Assembly: GCF_905475395.1 (NCBI RefSeq)
Contig: NC_058339.1
Location: 37,767,172-37,831,171, forward strand
DNA from: Chrysoperla carnea
Lineage: Eukaryota; Arthropoda; Insecta; Neuroptera; Chrysopidae
Direction of reading: 5' to 3'
Length of the DNA stretch: 64,000 nt
This document shows positions 1-14,100 of this stretch, piece by piece. The notes beneath the pieces are model-generated. The model did no database searches. It was not told the DNA's origin and saw nothing but the letters and a program-made list of their open reading frames with translations. Each line of letters starts with the position of its first letter. Within the stretch, counting starts at the first letter, position 1. The translations under genes were made by a program, and so were the position numbers.

Positions 1-3000
1 TACGTACAAATTTAGACAAATATTAATTATTTATGTGTTTAATGTATTATTATTAAATAATGTTGTTAAGTATATTTAAAAAATAATAATTACTTTCTTT
101 ACTTTAATAAGTAACTTCTTTAATTATTATTTATTTAACACAAAATGTTAACATCTGTACTTATTTATACATTTACAAATATTTATTTGATACTACATGT
201 ATTTTACATTTTGATATTGAATTATTTAAATTTTTTATTGTTTTTATGATAATTGATTGAAATATGCTTTAAAAGCACAACAAGACTACTACAAGAAACA
301 AAAACTTGTTTCTGATGAAGCAAAAAATTTGTCTTGAACCTTAATGTTATCAATGAATCTTTCAGTAAAGTATCTAAGGAAAATGCAGTTTAATTTTGAT
401 AATTTATCTGATGTCGTAATAAAATTAAAGAACACGCTACAAAAAACAATTATGACGGAAGCGATGTGAAGAACACTGAATGGCACTGGTGAAGCAAAAT
501 TGATTTTTAGTATTAAATAAAAAAATTTTACTCTAAAGGTCTTGAATGAATGAATGTTAAATGAATTATTTTTGCTCATAATTACACTATATTAATTAAT
601 ATGTTTACTTTGTACTCGGGAGAAAGAACTAATTCTATAATTAACCAAAAAATTAACAATAAGAATTAAAAGTAAACATAGTGAATTTTAGCAATAGGGA
701 ATTTATTGAAATGAATCATTATTGCGAGCGAACCTATGGACAAAAGCTAGTATATCATAATTATGTGAAGTAATTAAAATCAACAGTCTGTACCCAGATA
801 TTTTAATCAACAAAAAAAATATAATAATTAATTTATAAAAAATTTTTAATAATTTTATTAGTATTACATTCAAAAAGGCGAAATGTATGCTTATTCACAA
901 AGAAACAAAATATAAATTAATATTAATTGGAGAAATTATTCTTTAATTATTTGATTTACCAAATTTATTTAATTGTTTTTTTAAAATAACAAACTTATTA
1001 TTGTTTTGCATTTTTTAACTTTCCGAGGAATAAATTTGCAAAGTTAAATTCCGAAAGCTATTTGAAGCTAAAATTAATGTATTCAAAATTTCATAAATTA
1101 ATTTTTTATCTCATTATTAAATAAGTAATGTATATTATATACGTGTTGGGAAAAATTTATCAAAACCTTTCTTTAAAGCGGATAGACATAAAATATTCAA
1201 TAATAAAAAAAAATTTAATTATACGCAAATATTTTGTAAATGTGGAAAAACCGAAAATATGTTATAAAATTATTAACATGCGAAGTTACTGATCTGTTCG
1301 AATTACTAGGAAAAGTTTGGTCTGATTTACAAATTTAAATTTTATGTTTTCTTACAAAACCAAAAAAATATTGTGAAAATTAAAATAATAAATTTGGAAA
1401 TTCGAAAGCAAAATAACACAATTAAATATGTTCTACAATATTCCATTTCGAAATGATGATCTTTAATTCCGAATTTTATAAATCAATTACCTATTAAACT
1501 TTATAATTTTTACATTCCCTAAGGAAAATGAACAACATTCCTAAAATTCAAAATAATAAGCCAAATAGAAACTATTGGCCGGACATTTACATGAATGCGA
1601 TTTTCGTAAATTTTGGATCAAATTGATTTTAGTAGATAATTTTGATTAAAACTATGAACCCAAAAATGTTTACCCTTAAAATATAAAAAAAAAGTAATTG
1701 CCTGCTATTTAAATACAATGAATTCTGTGAAACCGATACAATCTTCTAGAATGTGATCTTATTTATCGTTTTCAAGATCAGCCCTTCAAAATTTGAATAT
1801 ATTTTAGATTCTCTGAATAATCAATTAACATACGGATACTTAAAGAATGCAAGTTATCAATAATAAAATTAATTATAAGTAAGCAAATTATTCACGCAAG
1901 AAAATAAATAACATTCTTTAAAATTTGTTATATTAAAAAATTGTATATACATTGTTAATTAATGCATAATTAATTGATTAAAAATAATATTAAAAATACC
2001 ACATATATATATAAATTAAATTTTCACCTTTAGCTGATATTAATGATGCATGCCTAACCCACAATATACAGGCTAATTTTAAAAAAGTTTTCACTCTTGT
2101 ATTTCAGTATTCGCCCTATTAGTTCAGTTGGTTAAAAAACAAAGTTGACACCTGTTAGATTTTGAAGACGTCCCCGCGGATCTGAAATTGAAAAAAATCA
2201 TATTGTAACATACCTTTAGCAAACAATAGCTTTTTATCTATAAGTTATAATTTATGAAACAATATAACAAATATGTTTAAAGGTATGTCAAAAATTATTT
2301 CCGGTCATTTAATTAAATATATTGATAAATAATAAATAATAATTTTTTTTTTTATTCAAAGAAATACCATTTCTCTCTTCGATTTGTAAGTATACAATGA
2401 AAGTATATTGAACTTAAAATCAAATATCATTGCCGGAGGTTAATTACTATAATGAAAGTGAATTTTATTTTACTTTTTTACATTTGTACTTATACACACG
2501 TAGGCTTTTACAGATAAATTATTACGTGAAACATGTTGAGAGTTGAGTATCAATCTCACAATTGTTTTTGCTTCTCTATTTAGGCACAGCGTAAGTTTAC
2601 CTGCTTACCCCTTGCATATCCACCAGTGGTGGATTTAGGTGGAATAGAAAGCCACTAGGCTACTGTTGATATTTAACTGAAATTTCTTGCATTTTTCCAC
2701 GCACGAAAATGTGAAAATTCCTTGGAATCTAAGTTTTGAATTGAGCAGAAATTGCACTCAGCTTAATGAAAGCAAGGTTTAATGAAAGTATAAATTATTT
2801 TTAATTATCTGACATACTGCTGGAAATAGAAATATGCTTGTAGACTTGCTTATAAATTTTCAATAGTTTTTTCCTGGAAAGTTTATCAATAATTCGTCTA
2901 AATATATTCCAATACTATTTGAAGCTAAAAATATCTAAAACACATGGCATCATGTTGGGTAATGTATACGTAATGTATGGGTTAATGTACATTGAACATT

Positions 3001-3390
3001 CGGATAAAATTGTGTTACAAGAATAAGATTTTATTTAAAAATTATGCTATTGCTCATTAAATGACCAATTGTTCAATAAAAAAAAAATTATTGAAACCAA
3101 TTATTTAAAGAATAAGTTGGGTTTTTTTATTTATAAAAAATATTAATATAATTAATTTTTTTTCTTTTTGTGAAATTTAAATTTTAAAACAATTTAGCGC
3201 AAGCGAACATCCTGCACCATTTGATACTCACTTACATAATTACGAATAATTAATGTGCTGTGTTTTTACTAGAATTGAGCAATCATTGGCTCATCATAAT
3301 TTCTTTACTAATTTCATCTTACTTCTATTACTGTTTAATTAAACCTTGCTTTTGACCGCTAGTTTATTTGGATACTTCGAAGAAATACTT
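1..3390. other. AT-rich non-coding stretch
   Basis: No supportable gene in either strand. The only ORF above 90 codons (289-579, minus) is low-complexity and hydrophobic with no recognisable domain. Around 2115-2205 a stretch resembles a decayed tRNA-type A box (TTAGTTCAGTTGGTT) followed about 60 bases later by a B-box-like segment, so a degraded tRNA-derived SINE head is possible but weak. Around 2624 the string CAGTGGTGGATTTAGG looks like a hAT terminal end without a visible partner. Confidence 0.5.
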
Positions 3391-3394
3391 CAGT

Positions 3395-3490
3395 TTTGAT
3401 TAAAGAGAATTGAAAAAAATACTCGAACCCGGACTTTTTGGATTCATATCAAGCGCCCTACCAATTAGGCTATTCGAGTTATAGACACAG
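3395..3490 (-). repeat. tRNA-derived SINE, 5' head fragment
   Basis: Read on the minus strand, this shows a tRNA-like head: an A-box-like TAGCCTAATTGGTAGGGCG, then about 30 bases later the B box GGGTTCGAG, followed by TTTTTTCAATTCTCTTTAA. The same B box and following body recur at 3720-3665 (minus) and the body at 24654 (plus), which makes it a dispersed SINE family and not a functional tRNA gene: the acceptor stem is absent and the anticodon arm does not pair. Confidence 0.55.
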
Positions 3491-3523
3491 AGTGCAATTT
3501 TTTCAACTCATTGAATTTTTTAC

Positions 3524-3745
3524 TTTGTTTATCCACTTATTTATTATTATTACTTTTTGTTTTTTGTTTATTTTGATCATACATATACGATATTTATTTA
3601 CATCATGGTCTCTCGATTTTAATTGATGTTTTTAATATGATACATACAGGCATAAACTAAATATTGATAAATATCTTGTCTAGTAATCTTAATTAAAGAG
3701 AATTGAAAAAAATATACTCGAACCCGGACTTCTTGTTGGATTCAT
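3524..3745 (-). repeat. tRNA-derived SINE, second copy
   Basis: Minus-strand copy of the same SINE family. It begins with the B box GGGTTCGAG near 3720, runs through the shared body (CAATTCTCTTTAATTAAG, then TTTAGTTTATGCCTGTATG, then CATGATGTAAATAAATATCG) and ends in an A-rich tail with AATAAT repeats near 3540. The body matches 24654-24840 on the other strand at most positions. Confidence 0.6.
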
Positions 3746-3854
3746 GGCATTCAGTTTTGGTTTATGCACATCGCATTGTAATCAATCTCTAGAATTCGCA
3801 AATACAAATTAATGAGTATTTAATACTAAATATATGATAATGTTATAATGCTAT

Positions 3855-4190
3855 TATACCCTGTATATATAAAATATATATCATGGTATATTAAATTTTG
3901 TCCCAATTTTGTAACGCTTAGAAATATTAATGATGCGAACAAATTTTTGGTACACAATACCTCAAAAATAAAAGCGATATCGAACTGAAATTTTTAATAT
4001 TAACATAGTGTAAACTGTAAGAGATAGAACAAAAGTTTAAATGTAAAAACATAAACAACTTTTGTTAAAAATTTTTTTCATACACTTTTTATACATAGTT
4101 TTGGATGGGTATTTCAAACACACTGGGTATTTCAATACTGTCTACACTGAGTATTTCAACAATTAACTCAGTCAGTTCTTTATTTTCACT
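3855..4190 (+). repeat. Interspersed repeat family A, degenerate copy
   Basis: Starts with TATACCCTGTATATATAAA and contains the family hallmarks TCATGGTATA, GTAACGCTTAGAAATATT and GAGATAGAACAAAAG, ending with TTTCAACAATTAACTCAGTCA. Much of the interior is deleted compared with the copies at 23212 and 38749. Near 4110-4165 the terminal motif ACTGGGTATTTCAA is repeated about three times. Confidence 0.65.
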
Positions 4191-6873
4191 TTTTTATATA
4201 AAATATTGTTAATTTAATTACATATTGTGTACATAATTTGTTCAACCCTAATTACAAAATAAACCAAATAAAATGGAATTTTTTTTTTTTGAAAGGTAAA
4301 AATAAATAAATAAATATTTGTATAATAATTATAATTAATAAATAAAAATGCAAAAAAGATTATTTACAAGACGAAAACACGTAAAAAGATTAATAAGTAT
4401 TGTGTTATATTTTTATTAAAGCTAGAATATTGTGTGTAGTTTTGTTACTATTTATTCTTTCAGGAAGAACTTTAAACTATCACACGCTTTGTAATGAAAC
4501 AATCATTTATTTAATTTAAAAATAATTTAAATATAAAAAATTCTCGTGTGTAGTTCGTTTTCAGACGACAATAAACGCAACTTAGTAAAATAAACTGTTT
4601 GGTATAAAAAAAGAGATAACAAAAAAGGTACCAAAATTAAAACAACAAACATCGCAACAAGTCTGGCACAATTTAAGATCAATCCGGCATAAAACAAATA
4701 GAACAATGATCAGTGAAATTCTTGTGAAATATTGTTCAAACTTGTAAAGTAATTTTATAAATCAAATAACAATTGAGCCTCAAAAGAAAATTGTTGTAAA
4801 AGATATGATGAAGGATCTGTAACAGGCATGTTTTCTAAACATATTAAAACCACAGTACCACAAATATTAGCCCTAAAGTAGAACAGACGATCAGATTAGT
4901 AAAAACGAAATTGCGATAAGTGAATTAACTCGATCGCTTCAGATTTTGATATGGTGTGTTAATAACATGCTAAAAATGTAAACAGTAATCTGAAAAAAAT
5001 TTTGATCGCATTCGAGTTACTACGGGTAACGCAACTTTGCAAGCCTCCCATTTCTTTGCGTCTCGGTTAAATCAAACCATATCTTAATCTGACGCGCTTG
5101 AGTTAATTCACCTATGAAGGAGGCTGTTATGACTAATTTGCAATTCTTTAAATGTTAATGTTATAGAAAATATCAAATTGAAATTATTGAAACTAATTAA
5201 TTAAACTTAATGCATAAAAAATTATGAAAATAAGAAGTCAAATTGCACAAATATTATTTTTCAAATGTAAATTATCATAATTATTAATTTAAATTTGTGA
5301 GACAATAATATTAAATTTTCAATGTAAGTCATACATGAAATCCATACAATTATATATGCATCCATACAATTCTATTATTTAAGTAGTATATCGTTACCAT
5401 GGAAACGCCTCCAATAAAACTCACGCACGGTGCGATCTTTGAGTTTATTTTCTTCGAGAGAATGTTGATTCATTTCTTTTTCCAATCAGTATACGATAAC
5501 ATGCACAATATTTGCATTATGTGATTTACATGTATAAAGATATTAATTATGATATTTAAGTTTTATTGTTAAACGTTAAAAACATAAAATCTTAACTCGT
5601 GTCTTCTTTTTTACATACAATATTTTTATTGTTCTATTTTATAATTCTATGCAATTATATTATTTATAATAAAAACACAATTTAAATTTAAATTCTTTTC
5701 AAATGATTATTTTGTAAAAATCTTTCACTCAACCTTTTTATCCGAATGAATAGAAATAGATATACAATTGTCTCTGGGAAAAATTAAAATTAATGTGCGA
5801 ATATTTAGGTAGTAAAAATTTTTATTTGATCTGTATCCAAAAAAAAGTTTATTTTGAAATATTGTTTAAACTTTCTTTGATTTTAATCAAATAATAATTA
5901 TTGATTCTCCAAAGGAAATTCTTGTTATTCGTTGTGTGCGTAGTCATGGTAGGGAGAATAAAATCGATGCCAGCGCTTATTTTTGTAAGGATTTTGTGCA
6001 TTTACATTCAGTACGTGATATTGAACCTATTTAAATAAACAAATAACTCCTGTAATTTAATGCAGAAAAAAATTCTCTGTAGTCTGTAGTACATTGGCAA
6101 GAATGCAGTCAGTGGTATCTACTTATTTACAAATATAATAAACAGCAAAAAAAAAATTATCGAGTATAGCGTATAATTTGCCAGTGCAGTCAGTAAATAA
6201 ATAAATAACAATATTGTCATCAATAATAATATGTTTACATAGGAAATTCATTATCAGACCATTAAATAAGTCTTCTAAATCAGAGGGACATTCATGCAGA
6301 ACAATAGACTCCCATTCTCATATTTTGCATGGACTCACATCCTGAGTCAACCAGCTCCGAAATAATCTACCAGCCCCGGACTTATACAAAAAAATTGTCA
6401 TCGTATGAAAGACAAATGGCAACGATTGTTAGTGCGTTACAACAAATAATATTATAAGGAAAATAATTACTTAAGTTTATTTTCTTTCGATGATAGGCTC
6501 CTTTTCGAAAACCTCTTGCGTAGACACTAGGCGATGTTCTCGGTAGCCAGAGGGGTAAAACTGCTTCTCTTCTGTTTTTAACCGTAATGCTACCTGTTCT
6601 TCCTTTTTTAAAGAGATTTCTTAGAGTGCTGTAAGTTTTACAAACTCTTGCTGTATTACCACTGGGGAAAATAAAAACAGTGCCATTTGTGATCGTGTGC
6701 CGTTATATATATAGGGAAATATTAAAATAAATCCAGTAAGATATAAAACCAAATCTTCTACATCAAAATAAACGAAATAAAAAGATTTTACTATATAAGA
6801 TAACAATATTTTTTCTAATAGATACTAATTTCTTTATCTTTAATTATCCATAAATATGTATAATCTTGCCTAT
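4191..6873. other. AT-rich non-coding stretch with one inverted repeat
   Basis: No supportable gene. The only ordered structure I see is the inverted repeat listed separately at 4889-5142. The small minus ORF at 6621-6806 has no recognisable feature. Confidence 0.5.
4889..5142. repeat. Imperfect inverted repeat (foldback candidate)
   Basis: The left arm, about 4891-4957, contains GTGAATTAACTCGATCGC then CAGATTTTGATATGGT. It pairs with the right arm, about 5074-5140, which contains ACCATATCTTAATCTG then GCGCTTGAGTTAATTCAC. The arms are about 65 bases with mismatches, separated by about 115 bases. It looks like an old foldback or MITE-like element; no target duplication is clear. Confidence 0.45.
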
Positions 6874-6875
6874 TA

Positions 6876-7449
6876 GTCCGCGGGACAGCACCTTTTCCTT
6901 TTTGTTAATGATTGATTAATACATACTTAAAACTTCGTGAGTAGCTTCCATTTGGCAAGTCTACTTAACTTTCTCTCTACGACTTTTTTCAAAGAAGCAT
7001 GTTAACGCCATACGTTATAAGCTATCAGTCTAAAAAAAAGCAGCAAAAGGTATTTGTCGGACACTATTAGCACTTGGTAGAGTTAATAACTATTAAACAA
7101 TAAAATATTTTGTCCGAGAAAAATACTGCACCGATGAGCTTGCCTACCACTTCGAACCTCCAGTACCTACCTACTAAAGTATTTTGTTTTTCAATACATA
7201 CATAGGTCACTTTTGCTGAATTGTTTAATAATTACTAATGTTATCAAGTAGTCATAGTGTCCAACAAATTCCCTGCTATGTTTTTCAGACCGATATAGCT
7301 TAAATATGACTTTAAGATTCTCATTGGAAAACGCAGCTTTTTCGAAAAAAATCGTGGAGAGAAGTTTGATATACTTGTCAAAAGGAAACCACTCAAGAAG
7401 TTTCATGTATGTATTGACCATTTAACAAAAAGGGTGCTGTCCCGTGGAC
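6876..7449. mobile_element. Foldback DNA element at a TA site (574 bp)
   Basis: The ends are inverted copies: left GTCCGCGGGACAGCACC and, on the opposite strand at the right end, GTCCACGGGACAGCACC. TA lies directly outside both ends (6874-6875 and 7450-7451), the target duplication typical of Tc1/mariner-type insertion. Similarity continues inward through both arms almost to the middle near 7160 (for example TTGTCGGACACTAT against TTGTTGGACACTAT), so the element is a long imperfect palindrome. It has no transposase ORF; the ORF at 7191-7421 is a by-product. Probably a non-autonomous element. Confidence 0.75.
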
Positions 7450-7451
7450 TA

Positions 7452-10400
7452 TATGGATAATACCTTCATATAAACACTCTTTAATTATGTAGTTTTATAA
7501 TATAATACATTAACCACTTTACAAATAAAATAACGATTAATAATAGCACATGTAATATCTAATATTTAATGAGGCATATTAATACCTTTAATATTATAAA
7601 ATATTGTTTAATACAAGAAATTCAACACTTATTTCCTGTGTAGTTGTAGACTAAAGAGTATTAAACACTTAATACAGTGATATTAAATAAAAGTGAAAAA
7701 TTATTACTTTTTAATAAAAATAAAATATATTTCAAAAAAAATTCAATAACAACTGTCTAAAAAATCGACATTCAACACTATTTGTACAGGAAACATGCAT
7801 CATGAGTGACAGATCGCGTTTTATGTCTTAACGAGGTTTAGAATAAAGGAATTACCTATAAGAATTTTCTTAAAAATTGTTCGAAGATTATATATAAATC
7901 TAAACAAATAAATTGTATTTTTTCGAAAATAGTTTCAGCCTCGGATATTAACATTTTTAGCAGTTTTTTGAATCATTAATTCGAAATTATAATGACTAAA
8001 TATTTGGTAGGTCTACACACTAATAAATTTTAAAGCCAAAGGTGATATTTTCCCATTTACATATTTATAAACTATTTAGAACTGTTTTTCGTACTATTTT
8101 ACTGGCAACCACTTTTTAAAATTGATTTTATCGCATAAAAATACGTTAAAAAACTTGGACGTAAGCTTGGGCTTCAGTAACTATGAAAAAGTGACTTCAA
8201 GTGTTACAGATAAAAAACTTAGCTTACAAATAAATAGATTGAAATATGCCTATGTGAAAAAAGGGCTTGTGTTTCAATGGTAACGATACACTAATTTATT
8301 TATATAATTTTATAGGTGTACATAGTAGTTTAAGATTTGTATATATGGTTTACATTGAAAAATTAATACTATTTTCTAACAAATCTTATTTTCACAAAAA
8401 TCAATTGTTATTTTTTAACATTGATATTTACTATCCAGTCTCCTTTAACGACGAAGTTGTCCACTGAAAGTGCGAGGCGTCAATCTAATTTTTCCTGCCA
8501 AGACAACGCACAGAGTCCATACTACACCGAATTAACAAGATCAAATACCATTTAAAGATATACGTACAAGGTTTTTGTAATTATTATATCATTCTTTTGA
8601 AAGCGGTTACAAAAAAGTTACACATTATTTATCAAATCCCATATATTTCTTATAATACAATCAGCAATTATTATAATTAATTTTATAATAAATGGACAAA
8701 AAAAAAAATACTCTCACTTTAAGTTAAAAAATATTTTTATCTGTAGGTAAGTAAACTTTAGTACCTACACAATAATTTATTATTCGTATTTTTATATGAA
8801 ATACAAATGATAACATAAAGACAGATTATTATGGAACCAATTTTTATGTAAATTGTATTATTATCATAAAACCAAAAAAATATATATTATTAAAAAAAAT
8901 ATATTATTATTAAAAATTAATAATTAGTATGAATAATTTTAGTTTATTTAGTATTGTATATTGGTTAATTATCCATCTACAACATATACATAAACAATTT
9001 TTAATATAAATTTCTTTATTTAAAATTTTGTTTAGTTATAAAAAATTAATAGGATGCTGTAGTAGAAAAGTAATTTGCAATATCCTGTAACAATGTTCCC
9101 TTGTTTATTGACCTAGCTTTCTTTTCAGTTTCATGGTTTTCTACGCATTCATATGTATTTAAAAAATCACTAAAACATCTTCGACAAAAAATTTCAAAGT
9201 TCAATACACCTTTCTAAGTTAACGATTTATCATCTTCTACGATGGTAGATATGATAGTTATTTAGAAAAAAATAATGCATTTCAAAGATAAACTTCCTTT
9301 AAGAGAAATCTATCTGAGACCTCTTTCTCCTAAGAACTGATTAATAAAATTAATAAAAACGATAATCGTTTAATTCGAAAATTTTATTAAATATTATTCA
9401 TAAAATTGTGTTATAAAAATCTTGAATAGAAAGAATTTGCCATGGCCTTGTTGACGTAGGCGTAGACCATAGTTCGCCAATGATTTTGAAAAATACGAAC
9501 CAAATAAATGTTTCAAATTTAATACATGTTTGTTTTACTATAATTAACAAAAAGCGTCATTACCTTAAAGAAAAAAGAAAAGTGAGCACGCTTTCATGCA
9601 AGATTGAATGCCTCATATTCAAATGAACTAGCGTTAAATAAAAAATAAATAAATAGATTTTCATCATTCTGCAATATTCTGGGCTGTTTTAAAAATAAAA
9701 GAACATTCTGGAAAGCTTTAAACCATATTTATCTGTTTTAAATGAGTTTAATGTTAAATGAGTTGAAATGTTAAGATTGAGTATTAAGTTTTAGAAATTT
9801 TAAGATTGATCTAGAAAATGATCTAGAACTATTAGGAAAGCTCTAAATTATATTAAGATGAAAATAAAATAAGATGGAAATAATTTGAATGGGTCTAGGG
9901 TGTTCTGGATTATTCTAGAAACTTAAAGAGTGATATAAAAAGCTCTAAAATTATAAAAAAGCTTTAAATAATCAGTCTCTATTCTGAATTGCTTTAAAAA
10001 TCTGAAGAATGATCTTTAACGTCCTGAAAAATATATTTGAATGTTTCGAAAATATTTATTATCAGCCTAGAACGTTCCGAATTGTTTTCAAAATTTTTTA
10101 AAAATTCTGAAAAGACTACTTTTTGTTTTTGATTTGAATTTTAAATTTTATTTTTTTAGTTAAACGAAAATAACTGATAATGTATAAAAATCCATAACTG
10201 TAAAATTTGGAAAAAAAACAGCGAAGCGGGTGTGTGCAGCTAGTAATAATATAATTGAAAAAAAAAATAAAATAAACAGAAGCATAAAAGATTGGCAATA
10301 ATAGAATAATAAAAATAATGTAGGTACTTTTTTTTAGTTCCGGATGGATGGACATGTTTCAATACAAAATGTTTTTCAAAGCTCAGTTTTTTATCACATC

Positions 10401-11002
10401 TACACTTAAGTTATTACGTGCGTAGTTATTGCGCTCGTAAGCTGCACAGAGTTACGATGTGCAAAATATTATTTCAGAGAAATCCAGAGTTAATAATCCT
10501 AACAACTAATGCCAGAAATTCCAGAAATGTCCGAACAACTAATGCCCTAATATTTTAATCTATTAGTCTATTTAATTGCCAAAAAATGTTATTAATATAG
10601 AATCCTTTATTTACTTTCAATATTCATACTTGATAAAATTAAATTCATGAGTATAACAAACTTTATACATAAAAATATTTTTACAGGAGAAAGGAAATTA
10701 AAGCAAGTTAGAAATATTATTAATAATAATTTCTTCTTCCACTCTTTAAATTATACAAAAACAAAATATTGCTGTTCTTTTTTAATTGTATGATAATTTG
10801 CAGTGCATTACAATATTTATCTTTGTCATGGTCATGGACACTATCATATTAAATTTTGTATGTGCATATAGTAAAGATCCCTACCAAAAACTGGTTTAGT
10901 TCATCACTATCATTTATTTCTTCATATGTGGGAATTACATGTGAGATCATTGTCATTACCAATTAAAATCTATAATAAATTCTAGTGTGGCAAAAATTTT
11001 GG
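7452..11002. other. AT-rich non-coding stretch
   Basis: No supportable gene. Between about 9660 and 10080 the string CTAGAA and phrases such as AAAGCTCTAAA recur irregularly, which suggests an old degraded tandem repeat. Near 10213-10240 a possible Helitron-type end is listed separately. Confidence 0.45.
10213..10240 (+). mobile_element. Possible Helitron-type 3' terminus
   Basis: The string AGCGAAGCGGGTGTGTGC is followed by AGCTAGT. Many insect Helitron-derived repeats end in a GC-rich segment followed by CTAG next to a T. No 5' end or clear 3' hairpin could be matched here, so this is a weak call. Confidence 0.3.
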
Positions 11003-11039
11003 TATAAATTGCAATACAATTACAATTTTTAAATCAGAT
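11003..11039 (+). promoter_or_regulatory. Candidate TATA/Inr promoter of the Gly-rich gene
   Basis: TATAAA at 11003-11008 is followed about 31-33 bases later by an initiator-like TCAGATT at 11034-11040. This would give a 5' UTR of roughly 84 bases before the ATG at 11120. Spacing fits insect core promoters; there is no direct evidence of transcription. Confidence 0.4.
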
Positions 11040-11119
11040 TCAATTTGAACTTCATTCAAGTTCGTTGTGTTTGAAGGTGGTTGTCTCCCAAAGGAAACAC
11101 CACAAAAAATTTAGCTATA

Positions 11120-14100
11120 ATGGCTTCCAAAATTATAGTGAGTGAATATTATTATTTTTTTAAATTTTCAAAAATTTAATTATATAAATTTAAAGTGAAT
11201 TTTGTTTTTTTATTGGTTAATGAGACGTTATTTATCGAAATATTTGAAAAATCGGAAAACAATCTCAATATTGGACGTTATACTAATTGTTTCATTGTTT
11301 ATTGAAAATAAGACAACATTATCGAAAATTTGTGTGGATTTATTTCGCCGAAAAATTGCCATAATTCAAAAAATGACTATGTTATTGAAATTTTTTAATT
11401 GAAAAATTTCAATAATTATACTAAACCCTTAAATAATTAGGAAATTATTAAGAAAAAATTATTAAAAATCTAAATAAATATTTTTACTAATATTCCAATC
11501 GATTGTGAAAAATAAGAGCACGATTTCTCACGGGATTCATTGTATTAAGATTTATCAATTTTAACGAAATTCACTTTGAAATTATAATGTAAATAAATAT
11601 TAGAAAATAAAAAAAAATCCAATTAATCTTTCAAAAAAAAATAAATAAAAAATTTGAACCTTGTTCTGATTCTAGATAATAGCATAATTTAAAGTGCAAT
11701 AGAGGGCTCATTTTTTGTAAATTTACTGTAAATTCGAAATAATTATTCTATAGTGTCTTATTTTCTATTATGGCTCAAATTCTTTAATTTTTATAAAAAT
11801 TTATTTTCCGAAGAATAAATTTTTTACATCGAAACTTTATAACCGATAACTTCTACATTCAGAGTTGTATATTTTGTTGTTTGTAAAACATTTTACCTTG
11901 CGGGAAAAAAAGGGAGAACGTTTTTTTATTAATTTTTAATAATTTAAACTAAAGTTTAATGTCCTGAATTCATTCGATTCGACATAAAAATTACTTTTTG
12001 AAAAAAATTGTAACCACGCATTCCAGAAATTCAAATTATACTTTTATCAAATTAAAATTTCTATTCTTGCTGTTGTTTAACGAAGGATGATTTAACATCC
12101 TATAAAATTCATTGAGAAAAATTATTTTTGAAGTTTTCGAGCGAAATTTTAAAAAAGACTCTAGATAAGAGAATAATTCCTTAAAAATCTCTATAAAATA
12201 GCAAACATTTTTACAAAAAATATATATAAATAGTTCTTAAATGTTTTCACTTATTCCCAACCCATTTTATAGGTAGATAAACGCAGGATAATTTAACGCT
12301 CTGTGAATGTAGCTTAGAAAAAACTTTTTTTGATAAAATTCATTAAAAGAAAATTATTAAAAATTCAAATAAAATACTAATTACATTAACAAGCGGAGTA
12401 GTAAAATAGGAAGTGCATTAAAAAAAATAAATTAGTATTAAATAATTAAATACCAATTTAATATATTGTTACGTATAATTATTATAAAATATACAAAAAA
12501 TAATTTCAGCTACAAACTCATTATTTAAACTAAATTTTATGTTCCAACTTTCTTCAGTTTTTTTTTTAATGATATTATTTTTTTAATATCTTTTATTATT
12601 TTTTAATTCCTTTCACATGTATGTTAAAACGGAAGTCTGATTCATATAATTATTTTGATAATTAAAACATTTTTTTTCTCTGTTTAACTTGTAGCTCGCA
12701 TGTACGCTGTTGTCACTTTCATCTGTGTCCAGAGCAACATTTGGTGGAACTGAACAGTAAGTGTAAAATGATTGAATCATTAACAGAGGAAGATTTTTAT
12801 TTATTGACGTCAAGTGTCATTGAATATCAATAATTTTTTAATTGATTTAGAAATTTAATTCTTGTTTATGTTGCTATCGTTGATTAATTAACATTTTTTG
12901 AGATTCACCATAAATTTTTTGTATGTCGTTTAATTAATTATTTAATTCGACGGCATCTTATAAACTTGACCATAAAATCTGTTGCTAGAATAAATAGAAC
13001 CAATATTTTTAAAGTGCTCATGTCATTCAAGATCATGTCAATTTGTTCTGAACTTGGCTCAGTTGTAGAAAAAAATTCAACATTGTTTTATTTTCATTAC
13101 TGTATCTTCGGCCTACGTTGAAAAAATTCCTTAAGAAAACGCCAATGGAGAAAATAATAAACTAATCCCAGAGAAAAAACTTTATGTATAACCCAAAATG
13201 CTTATCTTTCTCGGTCTCGGCAAACATGACCTGCGTGATAGGCTTTTTACTTTCCAATTTTCCAATTATTTATTTATTCCCGGATATATTCATTCACGAA
13301 TCTCCTTTCGTCAATAATTTTTGAGGGTTTTTACGAAGGAATTTATGATATTGCAATGATTACTGCATAAACACATTTTTTCACTAAACATGTATTTTCA
13401 ATTAGTGTGGCATTGTATTATATAAGATTTTGAAGAAGAAAATGCATTAAAGAAATGAACGCAGGTATTAATTACATGTTTCATAAATAATAGTACATAA
13501 ATTGCTATTATCATACTTTTTAAATAGTTTATTGGATGGCGATAAATCTTTCACGATGGTCACATAAAGCGAAAGTAAAATAAAATAAAAAATTGTTTTT
13601 AATTTCACTTTGAACTTTGTTTTTGTAATAAATTTCTAGAAAGAAGTCAAAATTGTAAATACTATATTCATTTTACTTGTTTCAGTGTTCATATCCGTGT
13701 ACATGTACCTGAAATTATTAAAGAATCACACCACCACAAAGAGATTATCCAATACGAGCACCATGATCATCATGGCCATGGCGGCGGAGGTGGGGGCGGT
13801 GGTGGCCACGGTGGCCACGGTGGTGATGTAATCATTGTTGAAGATCATGGCCATGGTGGTGGTGGCGGCGGTGGATTTGGTGGTCACGGTGGTGGTGGTT
13901 ATGGAGGCGGTGGATTCGGTGGAGGACACGGAGGTGGAATATCTATTGGTGGTGGCCATGGAGGTGGATTTGGCGGTGGTTTCGGAGGTGGCCATGGAGG
14001 TGGTGGCAAACATGTTACCATTGTTGAAGAACACAGTATCGGTGGTGGCCATGGGGGAGGTTTTGGAGGCGGCAGTTTCGGTGGTGGCCATGGAGGTGGA

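Noticed and set aside
289..579. 96-codon minus-strand ORF
   Set aside because: No motif, no splice context and AT-driven hydrophobic composition; compatible with chance.
3425..3490. Possible tRNA gene with A and B boxes
   Set aside because: The acceptor and anticodon stems do not form, and the sequence continues into a repeated SINE body.
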